Counted from the first letter of the stretch, positions 32,560 to 43,501 are shown. The stretch is 44,310 nt of DNA from Saprolegnia diclina VS20 (GCF_000281045.1 NW_008246110.1:197354-241663), one strand, 5' to 3'. Numbers and translations: made by a program. Notes: generated by a model from the sequence alone, not told the origin.

Positions 32560-33753
32560 ATGGCTCTCTTGGATGGCACACTGTGGCGACGGGTGCTGGA
32601 CCGATACTTTGACTGCGTTGGCCGCCAGTGTGACGCTCTTTCGCGCAGTGACGCGCCGTATCTCGCCATCACCGCGCAGTACACGTCGTGCATCACCTCG
32701 TGCGCGGCCGCCGAGACGATCGCCACCACCAACGACATCCGCGACGAGCTCACTGCCATCGCTGCTCTCGGGTACGACGAGCTCGCTAGCGTCCGACGGT
32801 ATCTTGCCGGTGACGACGACGCGTGGCCAGCGTCGCACCCTGCCGTCTACGCCGAGAACGCCAGGGTCCTCCCCACCGACTATTTTGTGCCATGGGAATC
32901 TCTCCTCGTACCAATTCCAGTCGGCAGCCTCCAGCTCTGGACAACAGCGACAGCGTATCTTGAAGCTTGTGTCGGCCACCGCAAGGACCAAGAGATCTGC
33001 GACGCACCGACCGTGCAGACCGTACTGCGGGCGTCGCGCAGAGTGTCGATCGTCGCCCCCCACATGGCGCCCTTCGCACCCCCCGGACACCCCAACACGG
33101 TCCTCAACCCTCTCGCCCATGTCGGTCCGCGCCATGTCTGCGTCGCCTCTCACGGGTCTCTTCAACTCTACAAACTATGGGGCGCCGACAACGACTGCGC
33201 GCCCGACGTCGTCGACGGCGGCCTTCCAGTCGAGTACCGTCGTCATCAACTCCCGCCCAATGTCTGGACCCTCGGGCCCATGGAGGCCAACGGGACCGAA
33301 TGGCCCGCGCCGGCCGCCTACACGTACTGCGGCACCGAGCAGTACGCAGCGTATCTCGAGCGCGAGCTCTTTGGCGATTGCGCCATGGCGCCGGCGTCAC
33401 TCCAGTGTTTTGTGTCGCTGTGGAGCCGGCGCGCCGACTGCATGGCATCGGTGCTGAACGTCCATCTACTGCTGTCGCACCGCCCCAACGCCTTTGTGGC
33501 GACGATCGGGCAGTCGGCCGGCGTCCTCACGGGTTTCTATCGCTGCGAACACGACATCTCGCGCGCATCGATCGCCCGAGGCGCTCCCAACGCGCTCACG
33601 ACGTCGTCGCTGCTGCTGCAACGCCATGTCAGTGGCCTCTCCTTCACCGTCTGCATGGGCGGTAGTCTGCTCCTTCTGGCACTGCTCTTCGCGGTGCAGC
33701 GGTCTCGTCGTCGCCCCGTCGACGAGAATGACGTTTACCTTGCGCTGCTCTAA
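32560..33753 (+). CDS. Orphan single-pass membrane protein with Cys-rich ectodomain
   Basis: An intronless frame of 397 residues. The long N-terminal part contains many Cys (CVGRQC, CITSCAAAE, CVGHRKDQEIC, CAPDV, YCGTEQ, GDCA, LQCF, ADCM, FYRCEHD) that look disulfide-paired, and at least one N-glycosylation sequon (NGT). Near the C terminus is one membrane helix (~358-379, FTVCMGGSLLLLALLFAV) followed by a basic RSRRR stop-transfer and a short tail. This predicts an extracellular or luminal N terminus. No signal peptide is visible at the chosen ATG (an in-frame stop lies just upstream), so either a spliced 5' exon is missing or the helix acts as a signal anchor. I do not recognise the family. 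The stop is 67 bp from the convergent myosin stop. Confidence 0.75.
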   Translation: MALLDGTLWRRVLDRYFDCVGRQCDALSRSDAPYLAITAQYTSCITSCAAAETIATTNDIRDELTAIAALGYDELASVRRYLAGDDDAWPASHPAVYAENARVLPTDYFVPWESLLVPIPVGSLQLWTTATAYLEACVGHRKDQEICDAPTVQTVLRASRRVSIVAPHMAPFAPPGHPNTVLNPLAHVGPRHVCVASHGSLQLYKLWGADNDCAPDVVDGGLPVEYRRHQLPPNVWTLGPMEANGTEWPAPAAYTYCGTEQYAAYLERELFGDCAMAPASLQCFVSLWSRRADCMASVLNVHLLLSHRPNAFVATIGQSAGVLTGFYRCEHDISRASIARGAPNALTTSSLLLQRHVSGLSFTVCMGGSLLLLALLFAVQRSRRRPVDENDVYLALL

Positions 33754-33820
33754 CACTAGGTTTTATCTCTTACACGAATGAAGATTATGAATAAGGCTGC
33801 GTTGGTACTTTGAGGATACC

Positions 33821-36800
33821 CTAGCCCTGGTTGCGGCGGCGGGCGAGGATCGCAGCGAGCTCGCTGTTGACATTGCTGCCGGTGGCTGGCGCGGCCACTT
33901 CGCCAAACTGACGCACGTTGAGCGTCTTGTTGGACGAGCTCCGGCGAGTCGTGCTCTTCGCTTCCTTTTCCTGCTGCTTGCGCGCCTTCTTCTCGGCGAC
34001 GCGGCGCAACCGATCGTCTTCGCGCTCTTTTTCGCGCTGGGCCTGGCGCGCCGACCGCTGTGCCATCTCGATCTCGCGCTCGGCGTCGCGCTTCTTCTGG
34101 CGCTCGCGCTCGCGCTTGCGGCGGGCTTTTACGTACTTGTCGGGCACGAGGTCGGACGCTGCGCCAAGTGCGTCGAGGCCCGTCGGCGTCGCCGTGACGC
34201 GAACGTCGGGGCCAGTTCCAAATGTAATGGGCATGGCCGGACTCGAACTCAGAACGGAGCTTGTCCGGAGCCGCACCTGCGTCTCAAAGTCGATCTTGAT
34301 ACTCGGGTTGGCGTGTACGAGGAGCACCGCGAGCTCCGTCTTCTTTTCGCAGAGCCACAGCTGATCTTCCATGACTTCGGTCGAGAAGAAGCCGACGACC
34401 GAGTCGACGACGCGCACGGGCGAGTAGTAGCCGCGGTCGGGCACGACGCAGAGCTGGCTGCACACGTCGGCGCAGTAGATGTTGCCCGTGAAGCGGCAGT
34501 GGTGCCGGCGCGTAAAGAGCCCAAATTTCTTGTGCGTCATCATGCACGCGGGTGCCGCCTTGTTTTCCTTCCAGTGGGAGGCGTCCGGCGTCGCTAGCAC
34601 GGGCGGCGGCGTCATGCGTACAACGAGAAACGGGTCAGCGTTCGGACTCAGCACGAGCGACTCGATCGCTGCAAATGGAATGCGCCGGCGCAACGACAAG
34701 AACGGCGGCGGCTTGACGTCGGGTTTCACAGCCAAGGACATCGGACTCGCTTGCTCAAAGAGGTAGACGTACGCGGCTGTGACGACCAAGTGCCGCGGCA
34801 GACGCTCGCCACGCGCACCGACCTTTTCGATCGCGTCCCAAAAGAGGATCTTCTCCGGGTCGCCGTAGTAGCGCAAAATAGTCCAGACGCTATTGCGGAC
34901 CTCGTCTTGACGGCAATAATCATTGTCGAACGGACGGTACAGACTCACCTAATCCCCAACGCCTTTCTCAAAATCGATGGACGCACAAACAAGAACGTAC
35001 CCGCTGGCGACCCTTGCCCTTGGCGTTGTAGAGCTTGGCAATGTCGGCAGCGAGCGAGAGCAAGTGGCGCCGCCCCGCGTACTTGACCCACGCCCGCTGG
35101 ATCTTGACGACGTACTTGCCGAAGGTCGCGTCGCGGAGCTGCTCGAGTGCAAAGTACGTCTCTGGCGTCCGAATGAACACCATGCTCTTGCCCCACTGCA
35201 CCTCGTCTTTGAGCGCCGGAATCGACTTGATGGCGGCCTTGACAATGGCTTTGGCGCCGTGGGCGTCCGAGCCGGCAAAGTCGGGCGACGTCTCCTTCGA
35301 GAGCCACTTGAAGCGGTCGAGGAACCGGCCATAGTCACCGCGGTACGCATACCCCGCGCGGCGCACTTTGACGTTTTCGAGGAGCCCGAGGTACTGGATC
35401 TGGTGCAAGACGCGCTTGTCGTCGACCGAGTTGGGTTGCTTGTGGTCGTTCGACTTGATGCAGCGCACGTAGTGGGGCTGGCATTCCATGAGCGCCGTCA
35501 CGAGCGCCGCGCACTGTGTGCGGATCTTGGTGCCGGCGGTCACCGCTTTCGCGTCGAGGTCGATGGACCCAAAGAGGTACTGGAGGAGCTTGTTGCTGCT
35601 CTGGCCGAGAAGACTCTGAATGTCTTTGGTCAAGCTCTCCTTGTTGGCCTCGCCGAACCCGAGAATGTTGTACTGCACGTTGCCGGCGTAGTGCTTGATC
35701 TCAAAGACACGGCCGCGCTTGGAGAAATGCGGGTGGCCTTTGTGGATCGTCGAGAGCTTGTCGAGGAAGGTCGCGTCAACACTGTCGCCTTGGCGGCTGT
35801 GCATCGTCTTGATCGTGTCGTCAAGAATGAAGAAGATGCCGGGCGGGGTCCGGGCTTCAATGAGGTCGCAGACCACCTTGTTGTTGAAGAACGGAATCGG
35901 CGTCCACGCGATCCTAGCGCCTACTGTCTAGCAACAGAAGCGAGAGATTCGTTCGTACCCTTCGCGCGCGTACTCGGCTTGCTCCGACTGCAGCGTGAGC
36001 TCGATGAAGATTTGCTGCAGCTTTTCGTTGACGTAGTTGATACAAAACTGCTCAAACCCGTTCAGGTCAAAGATCTCAAAGCCGTAGATGTCGAGAATCC
36101 CGATACTGCTCGCGTCCGACCGCTCCATCTGCTTTTCAATATCCAACGCATGGTTGACGCGCTCGACGAGGAAGTCAAAGAGACTCTCGTAAATGTGCTT
36201 GGCGATCGCGTCGCGCTGGCTCCGAGCTTGGTCCGGGTTCTGCGGCACCTCGTAGCTCTCGACCTTCCCGCCCTACTCATCGGCTTAGCCTCCAAGTTCC
36301 TCGATTTTGAATACCTACCGGTGCCATGGTGTGCAGCCACTTGTAGCTGAACGCGCGCTCCAACGCTACTGCGTCCAGCCCCAAGAGCGCGCAGGCAAAG
36401 TCGAGACTGCTGCGCGCGTCGGCCCGGAGCCGCGACCCCTCGGCGTCCTTGACTTGGAGCGGTTCGAAGTCGACGTTGCCGAGGTGCAAGAGAGCTGCGA
36501 TCGTCTGCACGACCAGCTCGATCTGCTTCTTCTTGATGCCGACGTGCTGCATGGCCGTCATGGTCGCCTCAAACTCGGCGACGTCGTCCAGGTCGTCGAT
36601 CACAAAGCAGTTGGAGACCTTGAGGTACGCATAGGCACTGGGCGACGCTACGAGACCAAACTTGGACCGGGCGCCGTCCGGAAGGCCTGCGAGCACTTGG
36701 TAGAAAATGTGAAAGTTCCGCTCGGCCTTCCCGGGTTTGACGACGCGGGACTTTTCGAGGAGGTAGTTGGTCACATGGCCGCCTTGGGGCCGCCCCGCCG

Positions 36801-37392
36801 CGTCAAAGAGGAGCTCAAAGTACTTGCCAAAGCGTGACGAGTTGTTGTTGCGCACCTAAAATAGGCGCTCGATGAGGCGACGCGCATGTGCTGGCGGTCG
36901 TACGGTCTTGGCGTTGCCAAAAGCTTCGAGGAGCGGGTTGGACTCGAGGAACGTGCGCTTGATCTTGTCGACACCGGCGCCGCTGCCCGAGATGCCAGCA
37001 ATGTAGTTTTGGATCTGCTTGGAGGCTTCGGTCTTGCCCGCGCCCGACTCGCCCGAGATGATGACGCACTGGTTCTCTTCTTCGCGGACCATGGTCCGGT
37101 ACGTCTCTTCGGCGGTCGCAAACACATGCGGTGGCACGTCGATGCGCTGCTTGTGCGCGTAGTACTTCATCGTGCGCTCGCCATAGATGTCGAGCCACTT
37201 GTACGGGTTGACGCACACCAAGACGTGCCCGATGAAGGTGTAGATCTGGTCGCTGCCGTGGCGCGCCTTGAGGTTCTCGAGGATCCCAGTGTCCGAGACC
37301 GACGGCAGCAGCACCATGTCGTCGACGCCCACGACCCGGCGCTCGACCTCGAGGGCCGCGCCGCGGCTGCGCGCCTTCGTCGCCTTGCTCAT
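33821..37392 (-). CDS. Class-I-like myosin with TH1 tail split by a FYVE-like zinc finger
   Basis: Five exons (36904-37392, 36319-36855, 35959-36272, 35001-35913, 33821-34948) give 1126 residues. The motor shows the P-loop GESGAGKT (114-121), NNNSSRFGK of switch 1, [20 protein letters not shown] of switch 2/relay, [14 protein letters not shown] and the converter. One IQ motif ([15 protein letters not shown]) should bind a calmodulin-like chain. The tail starts as a myosin TH1 lipid-binding domain (~765-862), is interrupted by a FYVE-like finger (~876-918, core RRHHC at 898-902), resumes as TH1 ([18 protein letters not shown]) and ends in a basic coiled coil (~1020-1085). It should move membranes along actin. 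The finger lacks some canonical Cys ligands (see findings). An in-frame upstream ATG at 37470 is an alternative start. Introns are 45-52 nt. Confidence 0.93.
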
Positions 37393-37900
37393 GCTGCTGA
37401 GGATGATGCTGACTGAGGCCGGCGCCACGTTGCACACGGCCCGCTGAACGCACGCAACCTTCGGGATCATCGGCTAGGTGCACGCAACCTCGGTTGCGGA
37501 AGTCCGTTGTCGCCGCTCAGCGCTGCGCCACCCTAGCGCTGCTTCCTGGGGCGTCCGTGTTGGTTTGTCTGCATTGAGCAGACATGGTATGAACTTGCTG
37601 TAGAGCTTCGTAAGACGAGACACGAGCCCGACGCCAAGTATACCCTAGCCCTGGTTGGGCGGGTCGACCGAGATCGCTTCCGACGCGCGGGTGGAGCCTG
37701 TGATGGAGCAGCCACATGCAACGCGATGGACCTCAAAGAATGGAGTACTAGGCGAATGGTGCAGGGATATCAGTGCGTTCGGGTTCGAGTTCCGTTGCCA
37801 CAGCTGCCGGACCTCCGTCCTGGGTGAGTTGCGTGTATTTAGTCGGATCATTCGGTCGTTTTTTCGGATTGTGCGATTTTCCGGCAAGATAAACAGCTTC
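37393..37900. other. Divergent intergenic region with an echo of the myosin 3' end
   Basis: Between myosin (minus) and the CK1-type kinase (plus). At 37640-37657 it contains an 18-nt match (ataccctagccctggttg) to the sequence spanning the myosin stop codon at 33817-33834. Otherwise I see only promoter-like sequence at its right end. Confidence 0.5.
37844..37890 (+). promoter_or_regulatory. Possible oomycete initiator and flanking element, CK1-type kinase gene
   Basis: GGATCATTCGGTCGTTTTTT followed by CGGATTGTGCGATTTT lies about 50 bases upstream of the ATG. TCATTC followed by a T-rich element fits the oomycete initiator-plus-flanking core promoter described in the literature. Judged by eye. 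Confidence 0.4.
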
Positions 37901-39401
37901 ATGGCGGTCCCGTTGAAGAAAGGGCTGCAGCTCAAGCAGTGGGTCCTTGGCGAGAAGCTCGGCAGCGGCGCCTGCAGCGATGTGTACGAAGGTAGACCGT
38001 GCTCCTCGCGTGGCATGGGGAGAACGACGTGGGCGTAGTCGCACCTCTCAAGGGCAACGGCGGGCAAAGATATGCCATGAAGGTCTCGCCGATCCCGGCG
38101 CCGACAGTGGGCAAGAAGAAGCGCAAAAAGACGCACGCAGACCGCAGCGCCGATGCGCTCTACGCCGAGCACTTGCTGTACGTCAACAGCCTTGCCGGCC
38201 ATGCGGGAATCCCGACACTGCCAGCCACTGGTGCGTACGGCGAGGACAAAGGATATCGCTTCCTCGTGCTCGAGCGACTCGGCCGTACGCTCGAAGACGT
38301 CAAGGTGGCGCACGGCCGACTGCCAGAGATAAGCGTCGCCCGTCTTGGCCTCGAGATCGTACGACGCGCCGTGCTTGCTCGCGCCTCACGGGTTGTAGAT
38401 GGCGATTCTCCAGCACATTCACTCGAAGCGGCTCCTCTTTGTCGACGTCAAGCCCGAGAACTTTATGCTCAACACGGCGCCCGAGACGACAGTAGCTTCG
38501 CCATGCATATCGGCCGGACACGCAACCACTGCTGTAGGTCTACTGCGTCGACTTTGGCATCGCCGAGCGCTTCCTTCTCGTCACTGGCGCCCACAAGCCG
38601 TTCAAGACGGGCGGTGTCGTCGGGACGCCGACTTTCCTGAGCGTAAACTGCCACGAAGGCAGCAGTACGTTCTCATCTCCTTGACTCGAGTCCCCTCGAC
38701 TCCACCATCCTTGTTGCATAGCCCCGAGCCGTCGAGACGACATTGAGGCGCTTCTCTACGTGTGCCTCTACCTCGTGCGCGGGGACCTCCCGTGGCAAGG
38801 CGCCGCGTCCGACCAAGACGGCGCGCGGCTCAAGCGAGCGACGGCGCTCCCCGACCTCTGCCGTGGCTTATCTCGTACGCTTGCTGGCCAAGGTTGCAAT
38901 GCCTCACTCTTCTTCTCGATAGCCGAGTGGTCCAAGCTCGTGACGTTGATCCGAGCGTGTGGCTTTGAAGACGCTCCCGACTATGCTGCGATCGAAGACG
39001 GCCTCGCACGCATTTGCGGGTCGACGTCGCGCACGGGCACCTATGCCTGGGGCGCGCATACAACAGCAGCAGCCACCACGACAGCCTCCGCCAAGGGCCG
39101 CCCGTCGCCCGCCAAGAAGCAGAAAGGACAGACACGCAAGACACCCGTCGTCATCGACGACGACGACGACGAGTCGTTGGAGGAGGCGCCGGCTCCAGCC
39201 AAAGCCAAAGCCAAAGCCAAGGCCAAGCCCACGAAGCGCACGGTGGCGCCAGCCAAACATTCACCTCCCGCCGTGTCAACGCGTCGTCTGGAGGCCGCGA
39301 CGCGGGCTGTGGGCGCAGCGGCGGCGGCCAGTGCGGCATCTGGCATTGCGACGCGCACACGCTCGTCGGGCCCAAGCGCCAGCTCGAGTGTCGCATCCTA
39401 A
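37901..39401 (+). CDS. CK1/VRK-type Ser/Thr protein kinase with Lys/Ala-rich tail
   Basis: Six exons (37901-37991, 38039-38358, 38399-38491, 38538-38664, 38722-38874, 38923-39401) give 420 residues. The kinase domain follows the CK1/VRK pattern: glycine loop LGEKLGSGACSDVYE, lysine YAMKV, catalytic loop FVDVKPENFML (D153, K155, N158), VDFGIAERF, GVVGTPTFLS, SRRDDIEALLYVCLYL, and the CRGLSPEWSKL ... GFEDAPDY ending. The His-Arg of HRD is replaced by Phe-Val, so activation-loop phosphorylation is probably not needed, as in other non-RD CK1 relatives. The last ~150 residues are low complexity, with an Asp run, an (AK)n tract resembling nuclear basic tails, and Ser/Thr-rich sequence. Introns are 40-57 nt. 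The gene ends 83 bp from the convergent cullin gene. Confidence 0.9.
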
Positions 39402-39484
39402 GTTCTAAGACCGCTTATGTCGGCGCGAATAGCATGCCTTGCGTGTCTCCTCGATAAGGGGCAAACGAGCTCGATGTTGAGAGC

Positions 39485-41864
39485 TTACGCGAGGTAGTTG
39501 TACAGTTGCGTGTTGGACGCGTCGCGCTCGAGGTACTCGCGGTCGATGAGGCTCTCGATGCGGCGCTTGATGTCGACGGGTTTCGCCGGAAATTTGAGCT
39601 GCGTGAGGAGCTCGCTCATGAGCAGCGCATGCGAGAGCTGCTTGCGCGACTTCATGATGCGCACAATCGCCGCGTCCACTTGGTACTGCCGGTCGCGGAA
39701 GACGCGTTCGTGCGTCTCGGTGTTTTCGGCCGTTGTCTCCTTCATCTGGATCGAGTTGATCTTGATGCGCATGAGCGGGTTCGTAAAGGCCGCATTGTAG
39801 ACAAACTCGTCCGTGTCGGCCACGTCGCGACCCTATTACACGCTGCCAAGCTGCAAGCAATATACGAGGCCTACCTTGGGCTGCTTGGTGAGCACGCGGA
39901 CCTTGCCGCACGCAAGGGACTGCAGCGTTCGCCGCAGCTCGCCGTCCTCGATGCCCGTCTGCTCCTTGATCTCGTTGAACCCGAGCGTGTCACGACCAGT
40001 GTTGAAGCTGAGTAGTACGAGCGTCTGAAACACCGAGACGGCGAGCTCCTTCCGGCCTTTCGGAAACGACGCTTTGACGAGGCAGTGGCCGAGCGAGTGC
40101 TGCCATTGGAGCTGCCGGCCCTGGTACTTGGACGTGTAAAAGGCTTCAAAGATCGCCTTGAGCGGCAGCAGCGACTGCGGCAGGATGATCTCGGTCGGCA
40201 CGTACGCCGGCCAAAAGCCGGTCGTGAGCACGTGCACGTGCATGTCCATCTTGTGCTTGAGGTTGCTAATCGCGAGTCTACGTCCACCGTCGATGATGAG
40301 TCACGCGTTCTGGTCCGACGTCAAACGCACTGGCTCGCGTTGTGCTGCTGAAACTGCGTCATGACACTGCGCGAGAGGTCAATGTCCTTGAACATACCTT
40401 CAAGCTACATATACATCGTCGTCATCCCATGCAAGAGCGCAACGTTGCGAGTACCTTGTTGGTGAACGAGCTGCCGCACTCGGTCTTGAGCTTGGAGATC
40501 ATGGCTTTCTCCAAGTCGAACGAGGCCGACTTGCCGAGAAGCAGTCGCTTCGCAAGATCCTTCTTGTAGAACGCCTCGAAGACATCCTTGCCTTGGATGT
40601 AGCGGAAGAGCACCATGAGGCGGTCGAGGAGCGCTTCAATGTCGCGCTCCGACCCGTCTTTATTGCCCGTCTTGAGCTTGGCGTCCACAAACTTGGCAAT
40701 GAGCTCGGCCGGGCGGCTCGCTTTCGCGTTGACTGCCGACTCCATCGCCGACTTGAGGGCATGCACAAACGTCGTCTCGCTGTGGAAGGCGTCGCGCAGC
40801 ATGACGTCCAGGTCGGATTTGAGCTGGAGGAGGCTTGCGACCATGCCCTTCTCGAGCTCGAGGCTGGTCGGACTCGTGTCGTTGACGATCTTGGCGCCGG
40901 TCGCGATGATGTACTGACTCCAGCTGGCTTTCAGGAGCGGGAGCTGCTCGATGCGCTCAAAGAGGCTGAAGAGGCGCTTGAGGTCGTCGATGCGGTGGCC
41001 GGTTGCGAGCTCTTCGAACCCGCGCTCGAGGAGGAGTGCGGCGTGGGGTGCGAGCAAGTGGGCCTCGACGACGTGCAGGATCGCCTTCTTCGTCGTCAAG
41101 TTGTTGTCCATGTAGCCCGTCGCGCGCTCGTTCTCTTCCGTCAGACGCTTCTCGACATGCAAAAGGAACGACGCGACGCTGCCGTCTTCCATGTGCTGCT
41201 GGCCTTCGGACGCGTAAAACACCTCGGCCGACGCCAAGAACGGCCGCTCGAGATGCCGGCCGTAGATCGTGAGCGCCGATGTCATGCGCACGAGCGACTT
41301 GAGGTGCTGTCGCTGGACCGTCTCGCCATGGCGCTCGCGCTCGACTTCGCGCAAAAACGATGTTGTGATCTTGGCCTCGAGCGCCGGAAGCACATGCAGC
41401 GCCTCCTGGAAGCACGCGAGGCCCATGTCGTAGATGGACGCGACGCCCGGTGTTTGCATGACGTACGTCCGATCCAGATAGAGGCAAAGGTTGCGGATCA
41501 TGAGCAAGTCGGAGCAGAATTCTTCCCAGAGACCCACGAGCTTCTCGACAAAGAGCGCGCTGTCGACCTGGAGGAGGCCGAGGTCGTCGTCGGCGCACGC
41601 CGACTGCAGCGTCTTGTCGACCGTCATCGCGAGGTGTGTCTTGAGGAGGCCGTAGAGCCACGCGGCCTTCTTCTGGTGGCAGAGGTCCGTGACGAGGCCG
41701 TAGAGCTCTTCCCAGCCTAGCGTCGTGTTGGCCGCGGTCGCCGACTTGTTCTGGAGGCACATCAACGAGGCCTGCAGGTCCTTCCATGCGCGCTCCTCGA
41801 AGCCGTCCGGGACGCTCGGCGCCTGCTTGAACGGCTTGATCGAGACCTTCCTTGCCTTCTTCAT
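39485..41864 (-). CDS. CUL4: Cullin-4-like scaffold of a RING ubiquitin ligase
   Basis: Four exons (40455-41864, 40331-40404, 39875-40277, 39485-39832) give 744 residues. The N terminus ([20 protein letters not shown] followed by [18 protein letters not shown]) matches the start of cullin-4, which binds DDB1. The cullin repeats follow, then the cullin-homology region ([33 protein letters not shown]). The C-terminal winged helix carries the neddylation site [13 protein letters not shown] (about K690) and ends YNYLA. It should assemble CRL4-type E3 ligases that ubiquitinate substrates for proteasomal turnover. The first ATG in frame is 41862-41864; sequence further upstream is open but has no ATG. 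Introns are 42, 53 and 50 nt. Confidence 0.94.
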
Positions 41865-42080
41865 CGCTGGCCGCAATTTGTATGGCAAGCCGCAAGATGC
41901 AATTTTAATCCCATGTTTTATGTTGCATAGTGTTTCTCAGTGTAGCATCAAAGAATTCGTCCCAGCCTGGCATTCCGCCATCGTCAAGACCATGCAAGTG
42001 GCCGCCACATCGACCCTCGCGCCGGCCATCCTCGGACGCGCCGCCGTAGCAACCGCCATATAGGTGCGACCGCCGTACTA

Positions 42081-42932
42081 TTAAAAGTTAAGCCACGTGA
42101 GCGCGCACACGGCGACGGTCGCGGGCGACGGGAGGAAGTCCTCGATCGAGCCCCACGAGTTGGCGTCATGGTACAGAAACTCCATGCTCTTCTTGAGCGA
42201 CGGGTGCAGCACCTGGCCGTGGCACTCGAAGAGCCACATGACAATGGCCCACGTAGCGCACGCGAGCACGGGGTAGACCTCGGGGAATGCATAGTCACGG
42301 AGGATCGGGGCGCCTCTCGCGCTTAAGAGCTTGACGAGGCCGATGAGGACGCGCGAGAAGAGGTACATGACGATCTGGTAATTGACGTTCGAGTACTTGG
42401 ACCAGATCGCGTACCTAGACACAGTCCTCGATGCATGATTTTGGGCTAGGCCATGTACCCGCCGATCGCGCCGGCGGCCGCCGCGTGCCATGGCACGACC
42501 GGGTTCAAGCCCGCGCTTGGCGTCGTCGCGCCGCCATGCATCGCCTTGAGCACCAGCAGCGACGCCTTGTAGACGCCGACAAAGCACGCCAAGTTCTTCG
42601 TGTGCTCGTACGTGAGCTTGATGATCGCGCGGAGCTGGTCGCGCAGCGGTTTCTTCTGGAAGAGCAGCACCATGACCAGCGCTATCCACCGCAGCATTGT
42701 CGGCCGCTCATGGCCAGTGTCTCGTACCGTGGGGCGCGCGGATCTTGGTGCCATAGAAGGCGCCGTTGCGGACTGCGCGCACGAGGCAGAGGACGTCGTG
42801 CGGGATCAGCGTGCTCATCATCTTCGCCAGGAGCAACTCTGGTGCTTGGCTCACTTGCCCATTGGGATGGTATCCGTACGATCCTCCACCGTATCCGGAT
42901 CGCCGGCTCCCAAATGGTCCGGGGGGTGGCAT
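42081..42932 (-). CDS. PXMP4: Peroxisomal membrane protein 4 (PXMP4/PMP24-like)
   Basis: Three exons (42728-42932, 42459-42681, 42081-42414) give 253 residues. The order of conserved blocks matches PXMP4 of the Tim17/PMP24 group: VRAVRNGAFYGTKIRAPHAL, LTYEHTKNLACFVGVYKA, GAIGGYAIWSKYSNVNYQ, MYLFSRVLIGLVKLL, WAIVMWLFECH and SLKKSMEFLYHDANSW. It is a multi-pass peroxisomal membrane protein of uncertain biochemical role. The N terminus has an extra Gly/Tyr/Pro-rich ~30 residues. The splice joins (46-nt and 44-nt introns) restore the conserved KIRAPH-ALVM and GG-YAIW sequences exactly. It lies about 200 bp downstream of the cullin ATG, on the same strand. Confidence 0.92.
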
Positions 42933-43501
42933 TTGGTCGACGAACGTGAGTTTGAAATCGAATCGCCCATACTCGACACAGCGATAGAAGACGCTTTTGG
43001 GTGCAGAGCAAACCGCGTTGCGTCGTCGCTACAGGCCTAGGACGCGCGCAATGCTCGACAATACATACAAAGCGCTCTAAAAACGTTTAAAAGCAAATGC
43101 TGCAGCGACGATCACACTGGACCAAGAGCGGTACTATCAAGGAGCATAATTTTATGCTCCTTGCTACTATACAACGCCCAGAGCCGCTGTCTTACGTGAT
43201 AGGGACGGCTTTTGCGCTGCCAAGGCCCGGATTGTCCGCCCTCCAGTGACACCGAAACTCAGACACTCGCACACAGACGAGATGCCGAAGATCGGGCACT
43301 CGCACACAGCGAGATGCACGTACATGCTAGCAACTACACCGCCTCTTCTGGTACAGCTTTCGGGAATAAATTTGCTGGCGCTATCTTCGCGCAAGTATTC
43401 GAGAGCGGATCGCAAAGTTCCCCCACAGTTTCCGTCAACGTGGGAATCGACGAATGAAGACTTTGTCTGACCAACCGCGTTGATTGTTACCATCTCGCCG
43501 C
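42933..43501. other. Intergenic region with a hairpin
   Basis: Promoter side of PXMP4 and 3' side of the secreted-peptide gene. Open frames such as 43167-43562 (minus) show no domain. It contains the perfect inverted repeat listed separately and short direct repeats (gactcgcacacag-like) near 43265-43315. Confidence 0.5.
43138..43163. repeat. Perfect 12-bp inverted repeat, 2-nt spacer
   Basis: caaggagcataa, tt, ttatgctccttg: both arms match perfectly and would form a strong hairpin in DNA or RNA. Confidence 0.9.

Noticed and set aside
34977-36350. A 457-residue plus-strand frame opposite the myosin motor
   Set aside because: Antisense shadow; it crosses three well-supported myosin splice junctions without any feature of its own.
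37780-37800. A tRNA B-box-like string (gggttcgagttcc)
   Set aside because: It has an extra base compared with the B box, and no matching A box, acceptor stem or terminator is present.
40593-41720. A 375-residue plus-strand frame opposite cullin-4
   Set aside because: Antisense shadow of a confidently identified gene.
41862-41888. Extending cullin-4 upstream to 41888
   Set aside because: The frame there begins with TTG, not ATG. The first ATG is at 41862-41864 and gives a normal cullin-4 N terminus.
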